Of a stretch of 64,000 nucleotides of DNA, positions 25,930 to 36,549 are shown one piece after another. The stretch spans positions 12,999,473 to 13,063,472 of the forward strand of contig JAQFVV010006215.1 in NCBI GenBank assembly GCA_028023455.1, read 5' to 3'. The stretch comes from Epiperipatus broadwayi (Eukaryota; Onychophora; Udeonychophora; Euonychophora; Peripatidae). The notes under the pieces were generated by a model. It worked only from the letters and a program-made list of their open reading frames with translations. It was not told where the DNA came from and searched no databases. Numbering within the stretch: the first letter of the stretch is position 1; every line of letters begins with the position of its first letter. Made by a program: the position numbers and the translations under genes.

Positions 25930-27690
25930 TTATCTATGACGTTCCTCCTGATTTCTCCACTTTTTCCTCAGAGCAAAGTTGATTAGTGATTTCCATACAT
26001 TATGTATAGTCACACTAGGTTGGCTTATGGTATCTTTTGCCATTGTCATGTGAACAGCTTCTTTAAATTTTCTTCTTTGTACCTTTTCTTCTTTATCCAA
26101 TATTTTTGTATTTTCCCAATCGAACGTATGTTCATTGGTCCATACATAGTCTGCTACCTTAGACACATCTGTTTTCTCTCTTCTAATCATCAGTTTATGT
26201 TCTTGCAAGCACTTTTAAATGGGACGGCTGGTCTCACCAATATATGTTCTTCCACATTCACATGGTATTTCATAGATGCAGTTTTTTCTTTGTGGCATTT
26301 CAAGATGTTAGAATTCCTCGTAGTGTGGTATGGCTCTGGAAAGCTGTTCTGATGTTATACTGATTGCAGATTTTCCTTAATTTGTCTGCTATTTTTAGAA
26401 TGTATGGATACACTACAGTACCAATAATTGTCTTTTCTCTTGATGGTTCTTTTTGTTGTCTATTTAATGTTTTCTTAATAACAGCTGATGGATAACCATT
26501 TTTCTTAAGAGTTTGTTCTATATAGATCTTTTCTTTTTTCAAATCACCAGTTTCTGAACAAACTTCTCTTGCTCTTTTCCACAGTGATAGTATAACTCCA
26601 TGTTTTGTGTTTCTGGTGTGATTAGATGTATAGGCTAGGTATTTTCCTGTATGTTTAGGTTTTCAGTAAACTGTAGTTTTGATTTTGCCATGAGGGAGTC
26701 TTGTCACAAGAATATCTAAGAATGCCAGTTTTTGTTCTTGTTCTGGTTCTATTGTAAATTTAATTGATGGGGATATGTTATTGATGCGTGTCCAGAAAGT
26801 TTGTAGCAATGCTTCACCATGTGGCCATACAACAAATGTATTATCCACATAGTGAAGCCAAACTTTAGGTGAATAAGGAGTAGTTTTTATGGCTGTGGTT
26901 TCAAGTTCTTCCATGTAAATATTGCTAATCAGGGGAGACAATAGTGATCCCATAGCCATTCCTTGATTTTGTTGGAAGAATTCTGTGTTATATTAAAAGT
27001 AGGTAGTTTTATACAGAAAGTTAATAGTTCCATTATGCTATCAATAGGAAGAGCTGTTCTGGTTTGTAAACTATTATCATCATTTAACCTTTTCCTTACA
27101 ATAAACAATGCTTCTTCACATGGTACATTTGTGAATAAACTTTCCACATCAAAGCTTACCAGTAAGTCAGTTCTTTCAATTTTCATGTCCTTGATTAATT
27201 CTACAAAGTGTCTAGAATTCCTGACAAATGATTGGATCTTGCATGCCAAAGGACTTCGAACTTTGAGAAGAAATCTTGCCAAATTCTGGCAAGGTGAATC
27301 TCTAGAACTAACAATAGGTCGTAATGGGACATGATCCTTATGGATTTTAGGTAGACCATAAAGATGAGGAATTTTGCTGAAATATGATGTTATTTTACTC
27401 TTTTCTGAATCATTGAAGTACTTGCGATGCTTTCTGAGTAATGCTTGTAACTTTGTTTCCGTACTTGGTATCGGATCTTTTGCCACTTTTCTATATTGGC
27501 CAGCTGTGAGGAGTTCTTGTATTTTGTTGTCATAATCAGTTGTATCCATTACAACTTTTGCATTGCCTTTGTCATCAGGGAGAATAATTCTAGATTTAAT
27601 TGCTTTCCTCTCCCCATAGGATATGTTTGACTGCAATTTTTGTTGCTTGTCAAGTGTTCCTTTTATTCTCCAGTGCAATTCTGCTGCTTC
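25930..27690 (-). pseudogene. Penelope-like element polyprotein: RT plus GIY-YIG endonuclease (broken)
   Basis: Penelope-like elements encode a telomerase-related reverse transcriptase with a C-terminal GIY-YIG endonuclease. RT blocks seen in order: ILPDDKGNAKVVMD, LYGLPKIHK with PLRPIVS (finger region), LLVSFDVESLFTNVP (motif A) and MAMGSLLSPLISNIYM (motif B). Next comes LHYVDNTFVVW at the motif C position, where the usual YVDD second aspartate is replaced by N, and then KLAFLDILV. After a linker, CIYEIPCECGRTYIGETSRP is the GIY-YIG core, followed by the conserved EH, ADY, H-x-F-D-W and I-L residues. Damage: a frameshift before motif B near 26970-26990; a TGG-to-TGA stop at about 26670; a stop ahead of the GIY-YIG segment near 26300; and one just after it near 26217. 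The N-terminus is truncated near 27690, inside hAT sequence, as is usual for PLE copies. Confidence 0.85.
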
Positions 27691-27945
27691 TAAAAATACA
27701 ATCAGTAGCCTCTGTTTCTTCCAATGTATGTAAATCCACAATTTAAATAACTTTCATTGTATTTTTTTATTATAATAATACTTTTACATTTCACTTGCTT
27801 TTTAATATTAACTTTTGAAAAACCCACAGTTTCTTCTCCAATCATAGATCTGTCAAAAATACTTGCACCTCCTTGTTTTAAAGTTCCTCTCTTTAGTCAA
27901 GAAACCATGGCAAATTTGGGAATAATATTTAAATTCTAATATTAG
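27690..27945 (-). pseudogene. hAT/ZBED-type transposase, N-terminal fragment
   Basis: The minus-strand frame runs from about 27900 to 27700 and includes LKQGGAS, MIGEETVGFSKVNIKKQ and KKYNESYLNCGFTYIG. The last block matches the conserved 'R-x-Y-x-x-x-Y-L-x-F-G-F-T' start of the BED finger region in ZBED5/FAM200-like hAT transposases. The frame then runs into PLE sequence at about 27695. The next residues expected for this family (cysteine pair, L-A-N-E-S-L-x-P, ..T-K-H) appear only at 25482 and lower. An upstream stop near 27900 and the split make it non-functional. Identification is by pattern. Confidence 0.6.
27696..27723. repeat. Putative target-site duplication, hAT/PLE junction (5' side of the PLE)
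   Basis: Counterpart of 25450-25482; the exact shared core is CAGTAGCCTC at 27703-27712. Confidence 0.5.
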
Positions 27946-28430
27946 TCAGAACTGTAATAGAAACAAAGAAATAATTTGTAAAAAAGGCTGCAACACACAA
28001 AAATAAGTGTGAAAGAAAAATACTAAAAAGTATTAATAATGTAAAAGCAACTGTAATAAAAATGATTTAATAAAATGTTTAGTAACAAAATTAAAAATTA
28101 TGAAATAAATACGATTGTTTGGTATATAATCAAATACAAAATAATTGAAAGTTGTAATGCCAAAATAAATATTTGACAGATTGCTAACAATTATTGATGT
28201 AATGATAAAACTTGGGCATAGGCAAATTGTTTTGCCTGTGTGTTTCAAAATGTTCAAACATGTTGAACCGGGTGCAGCATTTAAACATCATACAAGGTTT
28301 ACATTAATTTTATTTAAGTAATTTAACTTAGCAATCAAGATTATTTTATAATTGTAGGTGTTATAAAAGCATAATTTATAACTTATCTTTAAAGATGTAA
28401 TTATACTTTTAATGCAGTCATTATACATAT
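27946..28430. other. Non-coding stretch, possibly hAT 5' sequence
   Basis: AT-rich. It may contain the 5' end of the split hAT element, but no terminal inverted repeat was identified. The last five bases, CATAT, are the candidate left target-site duplication of the gypsy element. Confidence 0.35.
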
Positions 28431-31043
28431 TGTAATGGTCAGGTTTCTACATTTGCTCAACAGACTGAGAGTTCGAGCCAGAGAATCAAAAGCTGACCAA
28501 GTCAGAATAGTACTATCCTATGTCTGATCATACCTCAACTCCCTTATCTGTGCTTCCAAGTTGACCCAAGTGAATGACATGCAAGAGGCTATACTCAATA
28601 TCTCTTTATTTACATGCCAGCAGTAGCAAAGTGGTAAAACATGAGACATTCCCTCTCCCACAGATAATTATATAACTTAACTAGTGATTCATAAGTGCAG
28701 TGAGCAAGAATGGAAACTGAGAAAAACTTATATTTTATAAATTTTAATATAATAATTAATAAGTGATAAAACAATGTAAATTATATAATATATATATATG
28801 TTCACACCAGTTGGTGGATATTTAGATTTACAAACAATAATGTAATAATCAATAAATGATAAACAATGCAAATTATATATACATTCTCTCACACATAGGT
28901 GAGTGAATACATAGGCTTACAAAGAATATTTAATATGCAAATTATATATATATTTGAATATTTAATATAATAATCAGTAAATGATAAAACAATGCAAATT
29001 ATATATATATATTTGCTCATATGCAGGTGAGTGATATACTTAGGTTTACAAAGAATATTTAATGTAATAATCAATAAATGATAAAACAATGCAGATTATA
29101 TATACATATGCTCACATGATGAGTAACTACTTAGGTTTACAAAATGTTTAAATAGATTATGGATTTACAGAACTGATAATATGTATACACCATCTTTTAT
29201 ATTACAAAAGAATATATACACCATTAAAATTTAAAGATGCGTGGTTTGACATTAAGTCCACCTTGAGGCAGGCCACTATAGATCTAGCAAGAAACTAAGC
29301 ATATTCATGCAAACTAGCAAAACATTCACCACACTAATTCCATATGATTAACTAAATCAATTACACTAAATCTATAGTCTATCAGTGCTACCACCACTGG
29401 TCAATTCAGAAACAGTATATCTAATCACACTACAGAGGCAAAAATAGGAATCTGATTTAAGGATATCTGTATAGATTAACATATAATTAAGGAGAGTTAC
29501 AGTAAATTTTGGGATTTATTAAGACTTATACGCTGCATAGTATCACTCCAGTCTAATACTATGTTACAAATAGCTAGCTCAAACCTAGCACAAATGATAG
29601 TTTTATTTTTGAAGGGAGTTTTGCCTATATTCCTTATATTACAATATTCTACCATAATGGAAAGAATCTAATTACCTCTCTGAGAATTATTAAACCCCGC
29701 TAAACTTTGTTTTGATAAACATAGTGTAAATTAATAAACATGAATTTAACAACTAAATATGGATGGCATAAGAACAAATTACAAAAAATGATAAAAGTTA
29801 TAATTTACAAAAATAAATAAGAACTTATCTCTTGTAAATGGTTTTATAGAACTTGATTAAGCAAGAAATTTAAGAGTGTTCTAAGTTTTAAATAAATAAA
29901 ACATAAATGGTTTAATGTAACATTTAAATATTATAGTGATACGATACTTGATTATTTAGCTAGCTTCAATTTAAAGTTTGTTTAGGAATGAAATTTGGGT
30001 ATTCTGCAGAATTGATTTACCGGTAAATCTGGTAGTCAGTCTTTCAAGACATTCTGTATTGGGCTTCTTCTCTCCATTCATTCGAGATGTGACTTCTCTC
30101 CATTACTTTGGGTGTGTTGCTTCTCCATTACATGGCCAGGGCTGAGGTTGATGTTTTCTTCATTCTCTAGAGCAGATAGACAGCAAGTCTATTACCCACT
30201 AATCCATGGTTCTCATCTTAACTGCTTTCAATGATTTCTTGATCCGAATTCAGTTTGGCAAAATGTAATGTGGGAACAAACTCTTTAATTACTACTATTC
30301 TTCAACATTCATTTGGAAAAGAGATGTGTCTAACTTAAAATGGCCATGGCAGCTTTTATATCATGTATTTTCCAGTATTCCTCTCCCTCTTTCACTTTAG
30401 CAATGTCACTTGTTTATTACTTTGAATCTTGCCTTTAACTAAGTTTTCTCTTTTTTTTTTTTTATCCACAGCTAAATTTGAAGTTAATAGCTCTTTTTCA
30501 TTGGGTTCCCCAATTTCACTTAAGATAAATTTATGCCTGACTAGATTTTAAATTTGTTTTTGCCTATAATTTAAATTAGGTCAATTTTCAGCTAAAATAT
30601 TAATTTTAGACGAAATGTTAAAACTTGCAAACAACTTAAACCTGTGTAATTTTAAACAAAACAACAGAGCTAAAAAAATTATTTTAAATGAATATTAAAA
30701 TATATATTCTTAAATAAATAATTTTATAAAATCTAATTTTTATAATTTTGTTATATACATAAATTCTAACTACATACTGCCAGGTTTACTTCAGTTTTAA
30801 CAAACAGGTGGTATGTGTGTATATGCTACCCCTCCTTGCATCTGTATATTGTAATGAATGATTATACATGCACATGCTCGGCAATGTTAAAAGCACAAGC
30901 TCAAAGCTTTAATAAAAGGAATATATGCAATTTGAGTAAAGTCAGATATTTCATAAATATACTACTATAGATTATAGTAGGTGAAACTGACTGACCAATA
31001 GATATGACTTTCATATTAATGCACTCCAGGAAACACACACACA
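28431..31043 (-). repeat. Gypsy 3' LTR (~2.6 kb)
   Basis: It aligns along its length with 36550-39598, starting TGTAATGGTCAGG against TGTAACGGTCAGG. It lacks ~510 bp present at about 37308-37818 of the other LTR. It contains a tandem array of ~100-bp units at 28745-29150. Confidence 0.85.
28745..29150 (-). repeat. ~100-bp tandem repeat within the 3' LTR
   Basis: About four units contain AATCARTAAATGATAAAACA, ATGCAAATTATATATA, CTCACAYGCAGGTGAGTG and TACTTAGGTTTACAAA. The matching array is at 36860-37235 in the other LTR, so it predates insertion. The CTCAC...GTGAG parts can pair within each unit. Confidence 0.8.
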
Positions 31044-31051
31044 AAAAAGTA

Positions 31052-31070
31052 TTTTCTTCTCCCTCCCCAC
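31052..31070 (-). promoter_or_regulatory. Polypurine tract of the gypsy element
   Basis: On the minus strand GTGGGGAGGGAGAAGAAAA lies just before the 3' LTR. In this class such a tract primes plus-strand DNA synthesis. Further purine-rich runs lie at 31131-31222. Confidence 0.6.
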
Positions 31071-31130
31071 TTTTTCTTTCTTCTTTTGAATGTTATGATG
31101 CTTAAGAATTTTGAACAATCTAGAATGATT

Positions 31131-31222
31131 CCCCATTTTTTTTGCTACCCTTTTCTCCCCCTTTTTTTCTTTTTTGAATAGATTCCCCATTTTTTGCTAC
31201 CCTTTTCTCCCCCTTTTTTTTT
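31131..31222. repeat. Tandem duplication of a polypyrimidine block
   Basis: GATTCCCCATTTTTT, GCTACCCTTTTCTCCCCC and a T run occur twice in tandem. On the element's sense strand this is a duplicated purine-rich tract close to the polypurine tract. Confidence 0.75.
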
Positions 31223-31400
31223 AGCTGGTAGTCCCTGATATTCTCTCCTTCAATCTTCCTCTTTAATCCCTGGCCCTAACCATTTAATGTCCAATAACTC
31301 TCTATGCCACCAACCATTTAATGTCCAATAACTTCATTTTACCAATATGCCAGATGTTAAACTAACTAAGCTCTCTACCCTAGGTTATGTAATATTATAA

Positions 31401-31564
31401 GATTATAAATGTGATGAGTCAACACACAAATTCTAACTATCATTTAAACCAACAAATAACACTAAAAGGAAAACCCAAACATGATTATAAATGTGATGAG
31501 TCAACACACAAATTCTAACTATCATTTAAACCAACAAATAACACTAAAAGGAAAACCCAAACTG
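31401..31564. repeat. Exact 82-bp tandem duplication
   Basis: The unit starting GATTATAAATGTGATGAGTC at 31401 recurs at 31483 without visible change through AAACCCAAAC. The duplication must be much younger than the LTR divergence. Confidence 0.9.
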
Positions 31565-31683
31565 CAGTTTACCTACTAACTTTTACTTTCCAAAAGAGCT
31601 ACCTATCTCGCATGTCTAACAGGCATTGTTTCAAACTTCTAGCATTATAGCTATGTACTAATGACATGTTGATTTTTACTTCT

Positions 31684-32130
31684 TTACATTAAGATATTGC
31701 TTCCCTGATCTTTTACCTGGTATGGACCTTTATATAGGGAGTAGAATTTACTATATTTGTGCAATAGTCTATTACTGGGAGGTACATCTTTCACCCAAAC
31801 CCCTACTTTAAACTTATAGGTTGACCTCTGTTTCTTTCTCTGATGCTCTGCTGCCCATTTCAAACATATTCTAGCCTGTTCTCTATCATTGATGAGATCT
31901 ACCATCTCACTCTCTATGCCTAATGGTATTGGGATCACTGGTGGACAGTTTTTCCTGAAATGAAGTCTCAGGGGTGGGAATCATTAATATTCCATATAAC
32001 AGTACCGGTTTGTTTCACCCAATCCTTGTGATTATGCCCAACCTTGATTCTATATAGTCTTCCCAAATCCCTCATTATTCTCTCACAAGGGTTCCCTATC
32101 CTTATATTCTCTCTGTTGTAACACTCCATT
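31684..32130 (-). pseudogene. Gypsy integrase remnant (C-terminal part, core deleted)
   Basis: Retroviral-type integrases have an N-terminal HHCC zinc domain, a DDE catalytic core and a C-terminal domain. The minus strand shows GNPCERIMRDLGRLYRIK, where the family has the last catalytic glutamate in 'N-P-x-E-R', then WVKQTGTVIWNIN. After a stop and frame change come LRLHFRKNCPPVIPIPLG and the C-terminal GPY/F module ending SKFYSLYKGPYQVKD. The HHCC domain and the first two catalytic aspartates are missing: coding passes from the RNase H/linker region at about 32154 straight to this block. The integrase cannot be active. The GPY/F module and RT order support the Ty3/gypsy assignment. Confidence 0.75.
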
Positions 32131-32153
32131 TTTGAATCAGAACTTTTTATATT

Positions 32154-32900
32154 CTACCTACCAGTTGTCCCTGTGCACCTTCCCTTGGGATAGTCTGAAT
32201 AGTTGTCATATGGGGAATATTGTTGCTGCCAATGGGATAAATTTGTTTTTATAACAGCTTCATTAGACTTACCCCGTATCTGCATAATGCAACCCATGGG
32301 TTCATCAGATAAAATGAGGTTCTCAACCTCTATCCTTACAGGATTTCTACTTAGGGCATCCATGACCATGTTCTCTGGGCCTGGATAATATTTGACACAA
32401 TAATCAAACATCTGGAGTGACAAGCTCCACCTTATCAATCAGTCACTAATCAAATAACTCCAGTTTAAAAATTCAAGACACCTGTGTTTCATAATAATGG
32501 TAACCTGCAATCCCAACAGGAACTGCTTGAATTTCTCACATGTCCATACAATTTCCAGAGTCTCCTGTTCTATCACTGTGTAGTGCCTCTCAGGTCCTTT
32601 TAAGGTATCTCTAATGAAGTACAGTACTATTTGCTGTTGTGCATCACTAAATTAGAACAAAATAGCCCCCATATCCATGTGACTACAGACTGTTTGAACA
32701 TAAAAAGGTTGCCTAAAATCTGGATGGTTGAGCATTACTGTCTGCAGAAATTTTTCATTTACATTCTGGAATACTGCCTGATTCCTTTTATCCCTGACCC
32801 ATTTGCTATCCTCCTTTGTTAACTCTATTAGATTGATTGTGTCTAATACAAAACCCAGATAAAATTTATGGCAGTAATTGCAGACCTAGAAAGGAATGTA
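32154..32900 (-). pseudogene. Gypsy RNase H (broken)
   Basis: RNase H degrades the RNA strand of the RNA:DNA hybrid. Readable blocks on the minus strand include a thumb-to-RNase H linker, LKGPERHYTVIEQETLEIVW (family pattern E-x-x-Y-x-x-x-E-x-E-x-L-x-x-x-W), EKFKQFLLG, IRWSLSLQMFDYCVKYYPG and DALSR at the end of the domain. Several stops and frameshifts interrupt it between 32440 and 32860. The linker after DALSR runs to a stop at 32154, where the integrase N-terminus would be expected. Confidence 0.75.
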
Positions 32901-33560
32901 AACCCTTCTTAGAGGCAGGCATGGGGAAATTTTGTATGGCTTTAATTTTGTCAGGATGAGTTCTTACCCCTTCACCATTTACTAGGTGGCCCAAAAAAGG
33001 TATCTCCCTTTGAACAAACCTATTTTTGGACAGATTTGTGGTGATGTTTTTATACATTCCCTGAACAAATTTTCTAGGCTCTGCACATGTTCTTTATAAG
33101 ACTTGGATGCTACTAACCACATTATCAATCTAACATGTTTCTTTACTTTTTTGTCTAAGCACCTCATCAGACCTGCAGCACTGTTTATAAGTTCGAATGG
33201 GACCTGCTGGAAGACATGTGTATTCCCCTTGTACCTAAAGGCTGTGTATTGGCAGTCACAAGGATCAAGTGACATCTGCCAATAGCTGGGTGTTAAGTCT
33301 AGAGTTGAAAATATCTTCATACCCCCCAGATGTAAAAATATTTCCTTTATATTTGGCAGTGTGTCTCCAGGATTGTTAAGTTATTCAAGGTCCATACATC
33401 TAAACAGATCCTCATGGTATCATCCTTCTTCACAACCATTAATGGGTTTTTGTAAGGAGAGGGCATTTTTTTTATAATTCCCCACTCTATCATTCTTTGT
33501 ACTTGTTGCTCTACAGTGTCTTGATATTGGAAGGAGATGGGATATGTTTTAGCTCGAAGT
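32870..33560 (-). pseudogene. Gypsy reverse transcriptase (broken)
   Basis: Blocks in order on the minus strand: QRMIEWGIIKKMPSPYKNP and VVKKDDTMRICLD (fingers). After a frameshift near 33370 come KIFSTLDLTPSYWQMSLDP (motif A with its catalytic aspartate) and YTAFRYKGNTHVFQQVPFEL (motif B; family F-x-x-x-P-F-G-L, here G replaced by E). The motif C site reads VRLIMWLVASKSYKEH, so the YxDD pair is destroyed by small insertions. The thumb IPFLGHLVNGEGVRTHPDK with a conserved F-L-G follows. The combined loss of YxDD, frame and integrase core rules out autonomous activity. Confidence 0.85.
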
Positions 33561-33713
33561 AGACTTCTTCCTTTAACCTAATGTGTTGTTGGTACCCTTT
33601 ATTATCTCCAGCATATTAGAGAAAACATATCTATATTCTTCCAAAACCATCCATAAAACTTGCCTCTCTTCCAGACAGGAACATTCTGCCTGTTGAACTT
33701 TCACTCTCATTTT

Positions 33714-34136
33714 TTATTTCTCTATGTCGCCTTTTAAGAACGTAAACTGACTATTATTTGGGGTCTGTTCTTTCTGCATCTTAAGGCCCTCTTGATAAAT
33801 AACTTCTCTGCTCTGGAAGCTAATACTGCTCTGATATTTGCATAGGAAGTCTAACCCCAATACCACTTCATATAGAGACCTTTCATGATCAAAAAAATCA
33901 TGCCCTATCTTAATGGGACCCCAAGCTATTTCTACCAAGATTTGATAAATTTCTGTCTTCATTTGTTTCCCATTAGCTGTGAACATCTTCAATGGTTTCA
34001 AGGGAAGTTTTTGAAATACATGTCCTTGTAATTCTACCTTTGTCACCCAACTGCTGGCCACAAATGAGAGTTGAATTCCTATATCAAACAATGCTACAAC
34101 CTCATAATTATCCAGCTGTATTGTCACTAAAAACAT
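33714..34136 (-). pseudogene. Gypsy aspartic protease (active-site altered)
   Basis: A 140-codon frame includes ALFDIGIQLSFVA, which corresponds to the A-L-x-D-T/S-G active-site motif of retropepsins. The aspartate and glycine are kept but the threonine is isoleucine. A later VVLGLDFLCKYQ matches the conserved hydrophobic-hydrophobic-G-x-D-F-L block that packs against the active site. Such proteases cleave the gag-pol precursor as dimers. The T-to-I change probably weakens or kills activity. The frame is otherwise intact; the ATG used is simply the first in frame, as the natural protein would be continuous with gag-pol. Confidence 0.75.
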
Positions 34137-34591
34137 GCCCTAACTTTCAACTTGGACTGCTCTTCTACTGCTTCTCTCAAGGTACCCATGGTTGAATCAG
34201 CATGCTCCCTTTTATCCCCTTTATTGAATGAGGGAATCTATGGGAATGATTTAGTAGAACCCTTTGTAGTTTAAAGACTGAGTCTATGGGCATTCCTTTA
34301 TCTGTCATTCTATTCTTGGGTGCATTTTAAAACAATTGGTATTATCCCCTACTCCCATGGCTGACTACCTGACACCTAACATGATCCAGCTTCCTAAATT
34401 TTTCTGGTGGTTTTTTGTGTATGGGTATATAATCTATGGTTGTCAAAAAGCAGACATCTCCACCAGATGTATCCTGAATCCCACCTTCATTTGTTGTATG
34501 TACCTGGGTATATTTGTTGTATGATATGGATTATCTGCGTCTCTGTGAAAGGGAACACATTGTCTCTGTGAAAGGGAACACATTAAATGAT

Positions 34592-35840
34592 CTAAGACAA
34601 GTGACCTGGTGCATAAAAAACTATGCATTTTTGTAATGGATCCATAGTGCTCCCTAAGTATGGTGTGATAAATCCTGTCTTGTCTTTCTTCAAAATGTTC
34701 TCACCAGTGCTGCAGCACATTGCTCGAATGTGAGAGGCTTTTTTATAGCAATCCCACCAGGACTGGATATGCCACTCTAAGTAATGTATCGCTAGCATGA
34801 CCTGGTTTTGCAGATCTATTTTCTGGAAATGGAACAGCTCTTTTAGGTTTTGGAGATGTGTTTTTGGGCTTTCACCAATCTCTCCTGTCAATGTTTTCAC
34901 CTGTATAAATTTGGACAAATAAACCTGCTGCTTAGCCAGATATATCCCTATAATTCCTTCTTTTGTGCCTTTCTCACCCCTTGAACTCTCTACTCCACTG
35001 TTTATCATATAGCCTGGACCCCCCTTTCTATTTTTTACCAATGCTGTTTGTCCTCTATTTATATAACCTTTTACCTACATTTCTGAGGATACTATCCCTC
35101 TCCCCAGATTTCCTCCTTCATTATTATCCTATCCTCTTTAATCTTTTCCTTAGTTTCTGCTTCTTCCACTTTATTTTCACTAGCTGGCAGCATTCTTTTC
35201 TGTGATAGCCTTTTACATTTTATAGGTAACATCTCTATCTGTTCCTTCTCAACTCTCACCCCTCTCCCCCCCTTTTTTTTGTTTTTTTTCCTTTTGTCCC
35301 TTCAATAACTATTCCCCCTTTTTAACCCTTTTTGCTGTTTCTTTTCCTTGCTCTTCTCAAATGTCTCTCTTCTTCTCCATTGTCTGTCTTATATCTAATA
35401 TCTATTTGTGTATATCCTCTCCCTGTTGTTTTAGCCTACTCCTTACAGTGAGGACTTCCCCTTTAACTACCTTCAAACAGTTTTCTATTTTTTTTCTTGT
35501 ATGTCTAAGTGTTCCTCACACTCTTTCAGGGTATCCTGATTCTACTTCCTACATGCCATTGTTAACTTTCCCATTGCTTCTTCTAAAGCTTGGAACCACT
35601 GTTCTATTTTCTTGTCTCTGCTATATCTCTTTTCTTTTTCATCCCTATCTCTTCTTCCTTTTTCTTTCTTTCTGCCTTGTCCTTTTCTCTTTCATACCTA
35701 TCTCTTCCTTTTTTCTTCCCTTTCTGCCTTATCCTTTTCTCTTTCATTCCTATCTCTTCTTTCTTTTTCTTCCTTTTCTGCCTTTTTCATCCCAATCTCT
35801 TTTTTTCTTTTTGCCTTGTTCTTTTCTCTTTTGTCTTTTA
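34592..35840 (-). pseudogene. Gypsy gag remnant with N-terminal charged coiled coil
   Basis: The frame at 35041-34592 contains GESPKTHLQNLKELFHFQKI, LQNQVMLAIHYL and IQSWWDCY. This fits the retrotransposon gag capsid pattern (G-x-x-P-x-x-F-L, then L-x-L-x-x-x-A-x-x-W-W). Upstream, 35590-35840 on the minus strand encodes about three 20-residue repeats rich in E, K, R and D (EREKDKAEREEK-like), with stops between some copies, predicted to form a coiled coil. Together they suggest a capsid preceded by a charged assembly domain. The plus strand of this stretch is a T/C-rich tract that gives long but spurious hydrophobic frames. No zinc knuckle was found. Confidence 0.6.
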
Positions 35841-36549
35841 TTCACTTCATCATAGCTACTATGCTCAGCTCCTACTTACAGTACCTTGCTTTTCCTCCAT
35901 TCCCTTTCTCTGTGTTGAACTCAGCCAGGTTTTGTCCTCTAAGTTTTCATTTATGCCTATTTCTGTTTCCTCTTTCATAGTGCTATTATTCTCTCCTGAT
36001 ATCTCTCTCCCCAATATAAAGGTTTTGCCCTTATTTTATTATTTCTCTTCCTGTCTGATCTTCATGCTCTTCCTTCTCTTTCTCCTTTTTTTCTCATTCC
36101 ATTTTATGACTTTTCCTAGCTCTACTATATTTTTGAATTACTTTTCCCCCTTTTTTCAACAGCTGACTTGCTATCCTCTCCTCAGACACTGTATGTATAG
36201 CTACCTCAATTGCCCTTATTTTGTTGCCCCATATTTCCTCCTTTTACTTTCCAACTGATGCATTTTAACACACTGAAATAAAAAAAAAAAAAAATATATT
36301 TTCTCTCCTTGTTTCTGTCTTTCCCGATTTTTAAAAAACCTTTTCTCTTTTTTTTCTTGCCTGATCATTTTCTTGCTCACCCCCTTCTGAATCACATGCC
36401 ATTATCAAATGTTCTTTAAATTAATTATGAATAAACTAAAATTATGGATTCTTTATTACCTTCTATCTACTAATTCTGATTACTGCTCAGGGTCATGTAA
36501 CATTTGTAGCCACAGCTTGGTGTGTCAACTCCAGGAAAAAAATTATCTA
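35042..36549. other. Pyrimidine-rich leader between gag and 5' LTR
   Basis: The plus strand is a long C/T-rich tract with ~60-bp imperfect repeats. It contains the gag N-terminal remnant and the untranslated leader. The long plus-strand frames here (up to 222 codons, all F, L and S) are complements of purine-rich gag sequence. Confidence 0.7.

Larger units (their letters stand above)
25483..27695 (-). mobile_element. Penelope-like element, 5'-truncated, inserted in a hAT gene
   Basis: The element comprises the RT/GIY-YIG pseudogene, the tRNA-like module, the hammerhead-like motif, the 42-bp tandem repeat and a short unique tail. hAT transposase sequence flanks it in the same orientation and in the right order on each side. 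A shared ~10-30 base stretch at both junctions is taken as the target-site duplication. No 5' terminal repeat copy was found upstream, consistent with 5' truncation. Confidence 0.7.

Noticed and set aside
35361-36258. Long plus-strand frames of up to 222 codons, rich in F, L and S
   Set aside because: They are the complement of a purine-rich, repeat-bearing gag/leader region of the minus-strand gypsy element; hydrophobic low-complexity translation is expected.
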